Assembly: GCF_042466685.1 (NCBI RefSeq)
Contig: NZ_CP170448.1
Span: forward strand, 2,666,001-2,730,000
Direction: 5' to 3'
Length of the DNA stretch: 64,000 nucleotides
DNA from: Vreelandella sp042466685
GTDB lineage: Bacteria > Pseudomonadota > Gammaproteobacteria > Pseudomonadales > Halomonadaceae
The position numbers and the translations under genes are program-made. Below are positions 23,525-32,770 of the stretch, piece after piece; the stretch's first letter is position 1, and each line of letters begins with the position of its first letter. Below the pieces are notes generated by a model, which was given only the letters and a program-made list of their open reading frames with translations, had not been told where the DNA came from and did no database searches.

Positions 23525-24729
23525 TGATGATGCGTCGCTTTCTTCGTCAGCCTGGCGGGCGCTTAGCGTCCATTTTTGCTGCCCTCCTCTTCGCGATGTC
23601 GGCCGTGATGGGTAGCTACCTCTACAGTGCGTGCCAAAAAGCCAGTGCGGACTATACCTCGCTGATTAGTGACATAGTCTTGGCCCAGCAAGCCACACCT
23701 CAGTTACGTGCCGCCCTAGAGGAAAGCAGCCGCTTACCTGACAGCGAACATATTCAATACATTGATTATTTTATTTCACTCTCCAAGCAGCATTTAAATA
23801 ACATACAGCGCAGTATTGAGCGCCATCGATATCTCATCGCGGATGTTAAATATCTCAACACGCATTTCAGCGAGCTTCATAGCCGCCTTTCAGACCTAAG
23901 ACAGGAAGTACAAGAAGCCCAGCAGCGCCCAGAGCTTCGTGACCCGTTACAGAGCATGGCTATGGAGATCGGCGGCGCTCAGTCTTGGCTGTATAACCAA
24001 CTGCTGGAAAAGGTTCGGGCCATATCCGTTCAACAGCGCTTAGTCATGCAGCGACTCTCGATCGCTGTAAGTGCCCTACTGGTGTTGATGGTCAGCGCGG
24101 CAACCACACTCTGCTTGGCGGTTATCTACTTGCGCCGTCAGCGCAACACCATGCATCAACTAATGCTAACCGATGAACTGACCGGGCTATATAACAGGCG
24201 CCACTTGGTCAATGTCACCTCCGCCACGCTCATTCAGGCACAGCGTGATCAGGCACCGTTGAGTCTAATGCTGCTGGATATCGATCACTTCAAGAAAATC
24301 AACGATACCTATGGGCACCCCATCGGCGACGAGGTGCTACGCCAGATTAGCAAGCAGCTTCGCCTACTATGTCGTCCATCGGATACATTAGCGAGAATTG
24401 GTGGCGAGGAGTTTTGTTTATTGATGCCCAACACTGCTACCTATGATGCACTTCAGGTAGCAGATCGGCTGCGCCGTGAGATTGAAGTTAATACGCTGAC
24501 TGATGGAGTGCGGCACGCCAGCCCAACCATTAGTATTGGCGTAACGACCTGTCAAAGTGGCTCGTTGACATTTGAACAGCTGTACTCGTTTGCCGACAAA
24601 GCGCTCTACCAAGCTAAAGCAATGGGGCGCAACCGCGTTGAAAGCCTGCTGCCCCCGAATGCACCCTCACCCTATAACGCCCCACTAACTTACACTCTTA
24701 CCATTATTGGCGAGCCCAGCGACTCTTAA
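23524..24729 (+). CDS. Membrane-anchored diguanylate cyclase (GGDEF)
   Basis: The roughly 401-residue protein makes cyclic di-GMP from GTP. An N-terminal membrane helix (LASIFAALLFAMSAVMGSYL), a helical periplasmic sensor region of about 140 residues with coiled-coil character, and a second membrane helix (IAVSALLVLMVSAATTLCLAV) precede the cytoplasmic GGDEF domain. The active-site loop is GGEEF near residue 293, with the inhibitory I-site RPSD exactly five residues before it. DELTGLYNRRH and LDIDHFKKINDTYGH are intact. It should therefore be an active, product-inhibited enzyme. The ATG at 23524 overlaps the stop of the leader ORF. Confidence 0.93.
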   Translation: MMMRRFLRQPGGRLASIFAALLFAMSAVMGSYLYSACQKASADYTSLISDIVLAQQATPQLRAALEESSRLPDSEHIQYIDYFISLSKQHLNNIQRSIERHRYLIADVKYLNTHFSELHSRLSDLRQEVQEAQQRPELRDPLQSMAMEIGGAQSWLYNQLLEKVRAISVQQRLVMQRLSIAVSALLVLMVSAATTLCLAVIYLRRQRNTMHQLMLTDELTGLYNRRHLVNVTSATLIQAQRDQAPLSLMLLDIDHFKKINDTYGHPIGDEVLRQISKQLRLLCRPSDTLARIGGEEFCLLMPNTATYDALQVADRLRREIEVNTLTDGVRHASPTISIGVTTCQSGSLTFEQLYSFADKALYQAKAMGRNRVESLLPPNAPSPYNAPLTYTLTIIGEPSDS

Positions 24730-24755
24730 TTCTCGACGGTACAGGGAAGCTGGGG

Positions 24756-26153
24756 TTAGAAAACCCGGTTTAAACCGTTCTGCGCAGCCACCCGGTAGGC
24801 TTCTGCCATGGTGGGATAGTTAAAGGTGGTATTCACAAAGTACTTAAGCGTATTGGCATCACCCTCTTGCTGCATGATCGCTTGGCCGATATGCAAAATT
24901 TCCGAGGCCTGGTCGCCGAAACAGTGAATGCCGAGGATTTCCAGGGTGTCCTGATGGAATAGAATTTTAAGCATACCCACGGTATCGCCCGTAATCTGCG
25001 CCCTGGCGGTATCTTTGAAGAAGGCTTTGCCTACTTCGTAAGGCACTTTTGCTTCCGTGAGCTCACGCTCATTGGGGCCGAAGGAGCTAATCTCAGGGAT
25101 GGTATAAATCCCGGTGGGTACATCACTCACAAAGCGATACTCTTTATCAAGCAACTCATTGCACGAATTCAAGCCCTGATCGTAGGCCGCGCTCGCCAAA
25201 CTCGGCCAGCCAATCACATCACCCGCCGCGTAGATATGGGGAACCGCGGTACGGTAGTGCTCATCAACACTTAATTGACCACGCCCATTAGCCGTTAAGC
25301 CAATATTCTCAAGGCCTAAACTGTCGGTATTACCGGTTCGCCCGTTGGCCCACAAAAAAGCGTCGGCGCGAATTTTCTTGCCCGATTTGAGGCGCACAAC
25401 GACGCCTGATTCATCGCCCTCAACACTTTCATACTCTTCGTTATGTCGCACCAAAACCCCGTGCTTACGCAAATGGTAAGAGAGCGCATCACTAATCTCA
25501 TCGTCCAGAAATGATAGCAGGCTATCTCGGTTATTAATGAGATCAACTTTGACACCCAGGCCCGAAAAGATTGAGGCGTACTCACAGCCAATCACCCCGG
25601 CACCAAAAATTATAAGGGTTCTCGGAGTGTGCAAGAGGCTTAATATGGTGTCAGAGCAGTAAATACGCGGATGGCGGAAGTTGATATCCGCTGGGCGATA
25701 GGGGCGTGAACCAGTGGCAATCACAAACTTCTTAGCCACTAGCTCTTCCATACCTTCCTGACTATCACGAACCAACAGGGTATGCTCATCTTTAAAACGG
25801 GCAACACCGTGGAAAAGATCAATACGGTTACGCGCATAAAAAGTCGTGCGCATCTCTACTTGCTTATCGATGGTACCCCGGGAGCGCTCCATCACTTTGG
25901 GAAAGGAGAACCAGCGTGGCTCACCAATATCGCGGAACATACGGTTGGTGTTGAACGCCATGATCTGTTTAACCTGATGACGCAACGCTTTGGACGGGAT
26001 AGTCCCCCAGTGAGTACAGTTGCCCCCTACCTGCGCCTGCTTCTCAATAATCGCAACACGCTTGCCATGCTTGGCCGCATTGATAGCAGCGCTTTCCCCC
26101 GCTGGCCCCGTACCGATCACCACCACATCGTAATTGTGAACCGCCATACTCAC
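24756..26153 (-). CDS. sthA: Soluble pyridine nucleotide transhydrogenase
   Basis: The 465-residue flavoprotein interconverts NADPH/NAD+ and NADP+/NADH in the cytoplasm. The FAD motif GTGPAGESAA (about residues 13-22) opens the protein. The disulfide position of related reductases reads GGNCTHWGTIPSK, where the second cysteine is replaced by Thr, a hallmark of SthA. A second dinucleotide motif is FGAGVIGCEYASIFSGLG, and AAGDVIGWPSLASAAYDQG marks the FAD ribityl site. The C-terminal dimer domain has HCFGDQASEILHIGQAIM. Length matches E. coli SthA (466). It lies downstream of nqrM on the same strand, separated by 113 bp, and converges with the cyclase gene. Confidence 0.95.
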   Translation of the reverse strand: MSMAVHNYDVVVIGTGPAGESAAINAAKHGKRVAIIEKQAQVGGNCTHWGTIPSKALRHQVKQIMAFNTNRMFRDIGEPRWFSFPKVMERSRGTIDKQVEMRTTFYARNRIDLFHGVARFKDEHTLLVRDSQEGMEELVAKKFVIATGSRPYRPADINFRHPRIYCSDTILSLLHTPRTLIIFGAGVIGCEYASIFSGLGVKVDLINNRDSLLSFLDDEISDALSYHLRKHGVLVRHNEEYESVEGDESGVVVRLKSGKKIRADAFLWANGRTGNTDSLGLENIGLTANGRGQLSVDEHYRTAVPHIYAAGDVIGWPSLASAAYDQGLNSCNELLDKEYRFVSDVPTGIYTIPEISSFGPNERELTEAKVPYEVGKAFFKDTARAQITGDTVGMLKILFHQDTLEILGIHCFGDQASEILHIGQAIMQQEGDANTLKYFVNTTFNYPTMAEAYRVAAQNGLNRVF

Positions 26154-26266
26154 TGCGTCCCCTGTTCCCCGTTAAAAACACACCCTTCCACACGCAAGAT
26201 TTACGCATGGATTTACTGCAAATGGATGGACACGTAGACCTGCATGCCTTTATCTCAACTCACGCT

Positions 26267-26521
26267 TTACCGGCGTGTAGCATCGTAGCCCAAATCGGCA
26301 CCGCGGCTCTCATCGCTACGGCGGCGCACGCCACCGCGCTTACGGTTCTCTTCTTCACAAACCTCATCTTTGCCACCGCAAATATCGCAGCCATCTTTCA
26401 TGCCGATTTGATTCAAACCGCCGCAAGAACCGGCAATCGGTTTGCGGCCCATAATGACGCCGACGGCCATCGCACCCATAATCAGTGCCATAAAACCGAA
26501 TACCAGTAGCCAAATCGTCAT
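26267..26521 (-). CDS. nqrM: Na+-NQR maturation protein NqrM
   Basis: The 84-residue protein has one N-terminal membrane helix (IWLLVFGFMALIMGAMAVGVIMG), then the cysteine-rich stretch GSCGGLNQIG, KDGCDICGGKDEVCEEEN. This is the NqrM (DUF539) signature; NqrM is needed to insert the iron centre into Na+-NQR. A good GGGAGG lies upstream of ATG 26521. The gene follows nqrF after 257 bp, a gap with a terminator and a likely promoter of its own. ApbE, which often lies between nqrF and nqrM, is not here. The basic C-terminal tail (RKRGGVRRR) is longer than in many relatives. Confidence 0.93.
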   Translation of the reverse strand: MTIWLLVFGFMALIMGAMAVGVIMGRKPIAGSCGGLNQIGMKDGCDICGGKDEVCEEENRKRGGVRRRSDESRGADLGYDATRR

Positions 26522-26623
26522 ATCAACCTCCCAGCATCACATTGCTTAGCTTTAAATTATTGGCCTTACCTGACGACAATAGCTGTCGGGATAAGTGCCT
26601 CACGGTCATTCATCATTACCACC

Positions 26624-26653
26624 ATTATACCTTAGCCGGGACTTACTTATCAG
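26624..26653 (-). promoter_or_regulatory. Probable sigma70 promoter of nqrM
   Basis: On the - strand a perfect TATAAT (26629-26624) is preceded by CTGATA (26653-26648) with an 18-base spacer. It is 100 bases upstream of the nqrM start and downstream of the nqrF terminator, so nqrM may be transcribed independently. Confidence 0.45.
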
Positions 26654-26714
26654 CGCAGTGATGTGTCATTAACGCTGCCTATCATCAAACACCCATTTGT
26701 TCGCGCATGCATAT

Positions 26715-26747
26715 AAAAAACGGGGCCAGCCCAAAAGGCCAGCCCCG
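26715..26747 (-). terminator. Terminator of the nqr operon
   Basis: On the - strand a 12-pair stem (CGGGGCTGGCCT with GGGCTGGCCCCG, including some G-U pairs) is followed by TTTTTT. It lies about 30 bases after the nqrF stop codon. Confidence 0.8.
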
Positions 26748-26778
26748 CTTAACATTGCACTCGATCTACATCGAGGAA

Positions 26779-28011
26779 TTAGCCACCGAAATCATCCAAC
26801 AGGATATTTTCCGGTTCAACGCCCATATCAAGCAACAGCTTGATAACAGAGGCGTTCATCATCGGGGGCCCACACATGTAGTACTCGCAATCTTCAGGTG
26901 CTGGGTGATCCTTTAGATAGTTTTCGTACAGCACGTTATGGATAAAGCCTGTCGGCCCTTCCCAGTTATCTTCCGGCTGAGGATCGGACAGTGCCAAATG
27001 CCACTCAAAGTTGGGGAATTCTTCGGCTAACTGGTCGTACTCTTCGTTGTAGAAGGTTTCACGCCAGGAGCGAGCACCGTACCAGAAGGTGATCTTGCGC
27101 TCTGACTTCAAGCGCTTTAGCTGATCGAAGATGTGACTCCGCATTGGCGCCATACCCGCACCGCCACCGATAAAGATCATTTCGGCATCGGTATCACGGG
27201 CAAAGAACTCACCGAACGGCCCCATCACGGTAACCTTATCGCCCTCTTTAAGGCTGAAGACGTAAGTCGACATCAAGCCGGGGGGATGGTCAGTACCGGG
27301 AGGCGGCGTGGCAATACGGATGTTGAACTTGAGGATACCCTTCTCATCCGGGTAGTTCGCCATGGAGTAGGCGCGAATCACTTCCTCGTTGTTCTTATGG
27401 GAAATTTTGAACATATCAAATTTTTCCCAGTCGCCCCGGTACTCCTCTTCAATATCAAAATCAGAGAATTTGACATCATAAGGGGGGGCAACCAACTGAA
27501 CGTAGCCACCGGCGCGGAAGGCGACTTCTTCACCCTCTGGCAGCTTGAGATTCAGCTCTTTGATAAAGGTGGCAACGTTGGGGTTAGCAATAACCTCACA
27601 CTCCCACTTCTTCACACCGAAGACTTCTTCAGGCACTTCGACTTTCATGTCCTGTTTCACAGGAACCTGACAAGAGAGGCGCCAGCCCTCTTTCTTCTCA
27701 CGCATAGTGAAGTGTGACTCTTCGGTCGGCAGAATAGAGCCGCCGCCCTCTTCCACACGGCACTTACACTGGGCACAAGAACCACCACCGCCACAGGCGG
27801 AAGAGAGGAAAATGCCGTTAGCGGCAAGCGTGTTTAACAGCTTACCACCGGCCTGGGTCTTCAAAGTGTGCTCTGGGTCGCCGTTGACCTCTATGGTCAC
27901 GTCCCCGCTACTCACAAGCTTGCTGCGCGCTGCCAGAATGATCGCCGTTAAGCTAATAACGATGACCGTGAACATGACAACACCGAGCAAGATGACTGTT
28001 GTATCAACCAT
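26779..28011 (-). CDS. nqrF: Na+-translocating NADH:quinone reductase subunit F
   Basis: The 410-residue subunit takes electrons from NADH and passes them into Na+-NQR. It has one N-terminal membrane helix (TVILLGVVMFTVIVISLTAII) and a 2Fe-2S ferredoxin domain with CGGGGSCAQCKC plus a later Cys (WRLSCQVPV). A ferredoxin-reductase module follows, with the FAD motif RAYSMANYP and NADH motifs MIFIGGGAGMAPMRSH and YMCGPPMM. The length is that of Vibrio NqrF. It is the last gene of nqrABCDEF, 72 bases after nqrE; this gap contains a perfect hairpin. Confidence 0.97.
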   Translation of the reverse strand: MVDTTVILLGVVMFTVIVISLTAIILAARSKLVSSGDVTIEVNGDPEHTLKTQAGGKLLNTLAANGIFLSSACGGGGSCAQCKCRVEEGGGSILPTEESHFTMREKKEGWRLSCQVPVKQDMKVEVPEEVFGVKKWECEVIANPNVATFIKELNLKLPEGEEVAFRAGGYVQLVAPPYDVKFSDFDIEEEYRGDWEKFDMFKISHKNNEEVIRAYSMANYPDEKGILKFNIRIATPPPGTDHPPGLMSTYVFSLKEGDKVTVMGPFGEFFARDTDAEMIFIGGGAGMAPMRSHIFDQLKRLKSERKITFWYGARSWRETFYNEEYDQLAEEFPNFEWHLALSDPQPEDNWEGPTGFIHNVLYENYLKDHPAPEDCEYYMCGPPMMNASVIKLLLDMGVEPENILLDDFGG

Positions 28012-28043
28012 GTCGGTTTCCTATTGCTGGGGGTTTTCTATTA

Positions 28044-28068
28044 CTCAGCGGTGTATGACACCGCTGAG
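28044..28068 (-). other. Perfect hairpin between nqrE and nqrF
   Basis: CTCAGCGGTGT and ACACCGCTGAG form an 11-bp perfect stem with a three-base loop. There is no U-tract after it on the - strand, so it is more likely an mRNA processing or stability element than a terminator. Confidence 0.55.
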
Positions 28069-28083
28069 AAAAACCGGCTCCGA

Positions 28084-28701
28084 TTAAAGCTGAATGCCTG
28101 AGAAGGACATAAAGCCCAACGACATCAGCCCCACGGTGATGAAAGTAATGCCCAGTCCTTGAAGACCGCCTGGCACATCGCTGTACTTTAGCTTTTCACG
28201 AATACCTGCCAGGGCGGCAATGGCCAGCGCCCAGCCAGTGCCCGCACCAAAGCCATATACCACGGCTTCACCAAAGTTATAGCTCCGCTCAACCATGAAC
28301 AGAACGCCACCAAGGATGGCGCAGTTAACGGTAATCAGCGGTAGGAATACCCCTAGCGCGTTGTAAAGCGACGGCACGTACTTATCAAGGAACATCTCCA
28401 TGATCTGTACCAGCGCAGCAATAACGCCGATATAGGAGAGCAAGCCAAGGAAGGACAAATCAATATTTTCAGCACCGCTAATACCGGTCCAGGTCAACGC
28501 ACCTTCCTGCAGCAAGAAGGTATAGACAAGGTTGTTAACCGGCACAGTAACGGTCAGCACCACAATAACCGCAATGCCCAGGCCAATCGCAGAGGAGACT
28601 TTTTTGGACACTGCCAAGAAAGTACACATCCCCAGGAAGAAGGCCAGTGCCATGTTTTCAACAAACACCGAGGCAACAAAAAGACTCAGATAATGTTCCA
28701 T
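28084..28701 (-). CDS. nqrE: Na+-NQR subunit E
   Basis: The 205-residue integral membrane subunit has six membrane helices, as in RnfA/NqrE proteins. The first helices contain FVENMALAFFLGMCTFLAVSKK; the Cys there and the one in ITVNCAILGGVLFM are the ligands of the membrane-embedded iron centre shared with NqrD. NqrE takes part in electron transfer and Na+ movement. It follows nqrD by one base. Confidence 0.96.
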   Translation of the reverse strand: MEHYLSLFVASVFVENMALAFFLGMCTFLAVSKKVSSAIGLGIAVIVVLTVTVPVNNLVYTFLLQEGALTWTGISGAENIDLSFLGLLSYIGVIAALVQIMEMFLDKYVPSLYNALGVFLPLITVNCAILGGVLFMVERSYNFGEAVVYGFGAGTGWALAIAALAGIREKLKYSDVPGGLQGLGITFITVGLMSLGFMSFSGIQL

Positions 28702-28702
28702 G

Positions 28703-29371
28703 TTACACGGCCTCCTTGGGCTTGGTGTTTTCCTTCATTTTGAACTCATTATCTTCTACTTGCTCAGGGTTAACGGCACGTAGCACCCAAATCAGTAGAC
28801 CGATAATAAAGAACGCCGAAGGCGGCAGTAACAGCAAGCCGTTGGGTACGTACCAACCACCGTTTTGTACAGTTTGCAGGATGGTAATACCGAATACGCT
28901 ACCTGCACCCAGCAGCTCACGGAAGAAACCTACCACCATGAGAACAAAGCCATAGCCCAGACCGTTGCCGATACCGTCAAGAAATGACATGCCCGGCGTA
29001 TTGGACATCGCAAAGCCTTCGGCGCGACCCATGACGATACAGTTAGTGATGATCAACCCCACAAAGACCGAGAGCTGCTTGGACATCTCATAGGCATACG
29101 CTTTGAGAATCTGATCAACCACGATAACCAGTGAGGCAATAATCGTCATCTGCACGATGATACGAATCGAAGAGGGAATATGATTCCTGATCAACGATAC
29201 GAACAGATTTGAAAATGCCGTTACGAAAATAACCGCCAGCGCCATAACGAGCGATACGCTCATACTGGTGGTTACCGCAAGTGCCGAACAGATCCCCAGA
29301 ATTTGCAGCGCAATGGGGTTGTTCTGGAAAATCGGCGCCGTTAAAACGCCTTTTGCATTTACGTCCGCCAT
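28703..29371 (-). CDS. nqrD: Na+-NQR subunit D
   Basis: The 222-residue membrane protein is the NqrD subunit, an inverted-topology partner of NqrE. Typical segments are NPIALQILGICSALAVTTSM with a conserved Cys and FVGLIITNCIVMGRAEGFAM, carrying the second Cys of the iron site. FLDGIGNGLGYGFVLMVVGFFRELLG follows. It lies between nqrC (two-base gap) and nqrE (one-base gap) in a tightly packed operon. Confidence 0.96.
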   Translation of the reverse strand: MADVNAKGVLTAPIFQNNPIALQILGICSALAVTTSMSVSLVMALAVIFVTAFSNLFVSLIRNHIPSSIRIIVQMTIIASLVIVVDQILKAYAYEMSKQLSVFVGLIITNCIVMGRAEGFAMSNTPGMSFLDGIGNGLGYGFVLMVVGFFRELLGAGSVFGITILQTVQNGGWYVPNGLLLLPPSAFFIIGLLIWVLRAVNPEQVEDNEFKMKENTKPKEAV

Positions 29372-29373
29372 GA

Positions 29374-30195
29374 TCAGGCCCCCTCAACGTCTTCGAAGTT
29401 GGTATCGGTCTCTTCGGCGTCTTCCGGCTCAGTACCGCTGCGGAATTTAGCCAAATAGGGACCGAATGCTTCTTCGCTCAGCCAGAATTGCAGCATATTT
29501 GTTACGCCGTTACTGGTCAGCGTAGCGCCAGATAGCGCATCGACTTCGTATTCGCTGCTAGCACCACCCTTGGTTAGGTGAATTTCCGGTGAGAGGTCGC
29601 CCTCTTCATCGTAAATTTTCTTACCTTCCCACTGAGCCTGCCAGCGCGGGTTGTTAACTTCAGCGCCTAGACCGGGAGTCTCGCTGTGCTCGTAGTAGGT
29701 GATACTGACGATAGTGTTCCCATCACCCTCTACAGCCAGGAAGCCACGCATCAAGCCCCACAGCCCCTGACCACGAATCGGCAACACGATCTGTTGCGGA
29801 TCATCTTCATCGCCAATCAGGTAAACAGTGGCATAGTTTTCGACCCGCGAGAGGCCGGCAATATCGGTATCGCCAGAGAGCGTGCGCCCCGAGGCCGGGT
29901 CACGAGCGGCTTCAAAGCTGTCGTAAGTATCCGGATCAAACTCATCGGAGTACTCACCCGTGTCGAGTTCGACAACCCGGGCGGTGATCTCTTCACTAAA
30001 TACCTTTTCAACGTCCATGCCGGGTTCGTAAAGCTTGGCAACGTTTAAGATATTGGTTTTACGATCCAGCTCCTGGTTAAGCTGCTGCATGGGTCGCAAA
30101 GCGACCGCTGCTGTCGAGACAATGACGGAGCACACAATACAAAGCGAGAACGCCACTATCAGGACTTTCTTGATGGAGTTGTTACCTTGTGCCAT
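29374..30195 (-). CDS. nqrC: Na+-NQR subunit C (covalent FMN)
   Basis: The 273-residue subunit has one N-terminal membrane anchor (KKVLIVAFSLCIVCSVIVSTAAVAL) and a periplasmic flavin domain. The FMN attachment motif is SGATLTSNGV near residue 223; the Thr is the residue flavinylated by ApbE. GQGLWGLMRGFLAVEGD and HSETPGLGAEVNNPRWQAQWEGK are typical. Its C-terminal acidic tail (PEDAEETDTNFEDVEGA) is longer than in Vibrio. It abuts nqrB with a one-base overlap. Confidence 0.96.
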   Translation of the reverse strand: MAQGNNSIKKVLIVAFSLCIVCSVIVSTAAVALRPMQQLNQELDRKTNILNVAKLYEPGMDVEKVFSEEITARVVELDTGEYSDEFDPDTYDSFEAARDPASGRTLSGDTDIAGLSRVENYATVYLIGDEDDPQQIVLPIRGQGLWGLMRGFLAVEGDGNTIVSITYYEHSETPGLGAEVNNPRWQAQWEGKKIYDEEGDLSPEIHLTKGGASSEYEVDALSGATLTSNGVTNMLQFWLSEEAFGPYLAKFRSGTEPEDAEETDTNFEDVEGA

Positions 30196-31421
30196 TAGGC
30201 AGTCTCCTCGGCCGGTACGCCGGTACGCTTAACGCGACGCTTAATGTTGGCCTGGACGAAGAAATGGTCAATCAGCGGTGCAAACAGGTTAGCGAACAGA
30301 ATCGCCAGCATGATGCCTTCCGGGAAAGCCGGGTTCACAACGCGAATCAGCACCGTCATCACACCAATCAGCGCACCAAACAGCAGGCGACCTTGATTGG
30401 TCATCGAGGCTGATACGGGGTCGGTGGCCATGAACACCATACCGAAGGCGAAACCGCCAATCACCAGATGCCAGTACCACGGCATGGCAAACATCGGGTT
30501 GGTGTCAGAGCCGATCAGGTTAAACAGCGTGCTGGTTACCACCATGCCCAGGAACACACCCAACATGATTCGCCAGGAGGCAATCCGCGTCCATAGCAAT
30601 ACAGCAGCGCCGATAAAGATCGCCAGTGTCGATACCTCGCCCACAGAACCGGGGATAAAGCCCAGGAAGGCATCCCACCAGCTGAAGGCGTCGGTCAGCG
30701 CAGACATACCGTCCTGGAACGCCATAGAGAGCGCCGTGGCACCAGTGTAACCGTCGGCGGCTACCCACACAGAGTCACCTGAGATTTGCGCTGGGTAGGC
30801 AAAGTAAAGAAATGCACGGCCCGTTAGCGCGGGGTTCAAGAAATTCTTACCCGTGCCACCAAAGATCTCTTTACCGATCACCACACCAAAGGTGATACCT
30901 AGGGCAACCTGCCAAAGCGGAATAGTCGCCGGCAGAATCAGGGCAAACAACACCGAGGTAACGAAGAAGCCTTCGTTGACTTCGTGTCCTCGCTTGATCG
31001 CAAACAGCACCTCCCAAAAACCACCGACCACAAATGTGACCAGATAGATGGGGAGGAAGTAGGTTGCGCCGAGAACAAAATTTGCCCAAAGGCTATTTGC
31101 ATCATGGCCGGACGAAAGCGTCATCATAATCGCTTCGCGCCAGCCTCCCATAGAGGCGTAGCCCGCATCAATGGCAGTGTTAGCCTGCCAGCCAGCGTTC
31201 CACATACCGAACAGCATCGCTGGGAAGGTACACAGCCATACGGTAATCATGATGCGCTTAAGATCGACACCGTCACGCACATGAGCAGTGGTCTTGGCCA
31301 CGCTCGGCGGCGTGTAGAAAATCGTATCGACTGCTTCAAACAGCGGATAGAACTTTTCGTACTTTCCGCCTTTATGGAAATGCGGCTCGATATTTTGGAG
31401 TGTCTGTTGAATACCCATCAT
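30195..31421 (-). CDS. nqrB: Na+-NQR subunit B (covalent FMN, quinone site)
   Basis: The 408-residue membrane subunit has about ten helices and carries the second covalent FMN. The attachment site GYTGATALSMAF lies near residue 227. FNPALTGRAFLYFAYPAQISG-like (here NFLNPALTGRAFLYFAYP) and PWYWHLVIGGFAFGMVFMATDPVSAS are strongly conserved. NqrB forms the Na+ path and the ubiquinone reduction site. Start ATG 31421 overlaps the nqrA stop. The N-terminal cytosolic stretch (LQNIEPHFHKGGKYEKFYPLFEA) is typical. Confidence 0.97.
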   Translation of the reverse strand: MMGIQQTLQNIEPHFHKGGKYEKFYPLFEAVDTIFYTPPSVAKTTAHVRDGVDLKRIMITVWLCTFPAMLFGMWNAGWQANTAIDAGYASMGGWREAIMMTLSSGHDANSLWANFVLGATYFLPIYLVTFVVGGFWEVLFAIKRGHEVNEGFFVTSVLFALILPATIPLWQVALGITFGVVIGKEIFGGTGKNFLNPALTGRAFLYFAYPAQISGDSVWVAADGYTGATALSMAFQDGMSALTDAFSWWDAFLGFIPGSVGEVSTLAIFIGAAVLLWTRIASWRIMLGVFLGMVVTSTLFNLIGSDTNPMFAMPWYWHLVIGGFAFGMVFMATDPVSASMTNQGRLLFGALIGVMTVLIRVVNPAFPEGIMLAILFANLFAPLIDHFFVQANIKRRVKRTGVPAEETA

Positions 31422-32770
31422 CAGGCCTCTTTCTCGATCATGGTGAGATTGTCACGCAGGATAGGGCCATATTCGTATTTGCCAGGGCAAACATACGTGC
31501 ACAGCGCCAGATCCTCTTCGTCCAGCTCCAAACACCCAAGCTGCATGGCAACCTCAATGTCGCCCACGATCAGCGAACGCAGTAGCTGAGTCGGCATGAT
31601 ATCCAGCGGCATCACCGTCTCATAGGCACCTACCGGCACCATAGCACGCTCGGAGCCATTGGTAGACGTAGTCGGTGCATAGTTGCTTAGGCCCTTAATC
31701 TTAGAGATATAGATGCCTAATACAGAGTGACGATTAGCACCGGGAGAGAGCCATCCCATAAAGGTGCGCTTATTGCCCTCTTCCAGCAAGCTTAGTTGAT
31801 TGCTGAAGCGGCCAAGGAAGGTCAACTTACCCTCAGCGGCAAAGCCAGAGAAAACAGAGCCAGAAATTACCCGGGTGTCATCGGGTTTGATGACTTCATC
31901 GGCCAGGAGTTCATCTGTACTAGCGCCGATACGGGTACGGATCAGACGCGGATTTTCAGCGCGCGGGCCACCAATGGCAACCACGCGGCTCATATCCAGT
32001 TTCCCTTCTACAAAGAACTTACCGAACGCGATAACGTCCTGATAGCCGATGTGCCACACTTTTTTATGCAGTGCGACCGGAGATAGGTAATGGATATGCG
32101 TACCGACTAGTCCGGCAGGATGAGGGCCGGCAAAGCTTTCCGTTTTCACACCGTCAACATCGCCGCCCGGAATGGAGGCATTTTCGCCCGTACATAAGAA
32201 GACGTTGCCCTCGGTCAGGCGCGCTAACACCTTGAGGCCATCCTCGAATGCCTGCGCCTGTTCATTGATGATCAGTGCAGGATCAGGGCTAAGTGGATGG
32301 GTATCCACGGCGGTTACAAAAATATCGGCCGGGGTGCTATCAATGGCCGGTGTGCGCGAGAAGGGACGGGTGCGCAAAGCAGTCCACAGTCCCGACTCTA
32401 CCAGTTGGTCGACCACGACCTGACGTTCAAGCTGCGCTAAGGCATTACGATCGTGAGCAGCGAATTCGACCGCTTCCTCAGTTTCGTCGACTTTGATCAC
32501 GACAGATAGTAAACGACGTTTTTCGCCACGGTTTATTGCAAGCACTTCACCGGCAGCGGGCGCTGTATAGCGCACACCATCAATTTTCTTATCGGTGAAG
32601 AGCAATTGGCCCAGTTTGACCTTATCCCCTTCCTGAACTTCCATGGTTGGCTTCATGCCAACGTAGTCAGTACCCAGGATTGCCACGTGGCGCACAGGCC
32701 GCGCATCTTCAATACGCTGCTCGGGCGCTCCCGTGATGGGGAGATCCAGGCCTTTTTTGACTTCGATCAT
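31421..32770 (-). CDS. nqrA: Na+-NQR subunit A
   Basis: The 449-residue soluble subunit binds the membrane part and contributes to the ubiquinone site. It begins MIEVKKGLDLPITGAPEQ and has the lipoyl-like YTAPAAGEVLAINRGEKR segment. PAGLVGTHIHYLSPV and the IGGPRAENPRLIRTRIGASTDELLADE stretch follow, then SPGANRHSVLGIYIS near the C-terminus. It is the first gene of the operon; its promoter must lie in the 33-bp-to-GAPDH-gene region (32771-33005). Confidence 0.97.
   Translation of the reverse strand: MIEVKKGLDLPITGAPEQRIEDARPVRHVAILGTDYVGMKPTMEVQEGDKVKLGQLLFTDKKIDGVRYTAPAAGEVLAINRGEKRRLLSVVIKVDETEEAVEFAAHDRNALAQLERQVVVDQLVESGLWTALRTRPFSRTPAIDSTPADIFVTAVDTHPLSPDPALIINEQAQAFEDGLKVLARLTEGNVFLCTGENASIPGGDVDGVKTESFAGPHPAGLVGTHIHYLSPVALHKKVWHIGYQDVIAFGKFFVEGKLDMSRVVAIGGPRAENPRLIRTRIGASTDELLADEVIKPDDTRVISGSVFSGFAAEGKLTFLGRFSNQLSLLEEGNKRTFMGWLSPGANRHSVLGIYISKIKGLSNYAPTTSTNGSERAMVPVGAYETVMPLDIMPTQLLRSLIVGDIEVAMQLGCLELDEEDLALCTYVCPGKYEYGPILRDNLTMIEKEA

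Noticed and set aside
28053..28068. nqrE-nqrF hairpin as an intrinsic terminator
   Set aside because: No U-tract follows on the coding strand, and nqrF must be transcribed with the operon.
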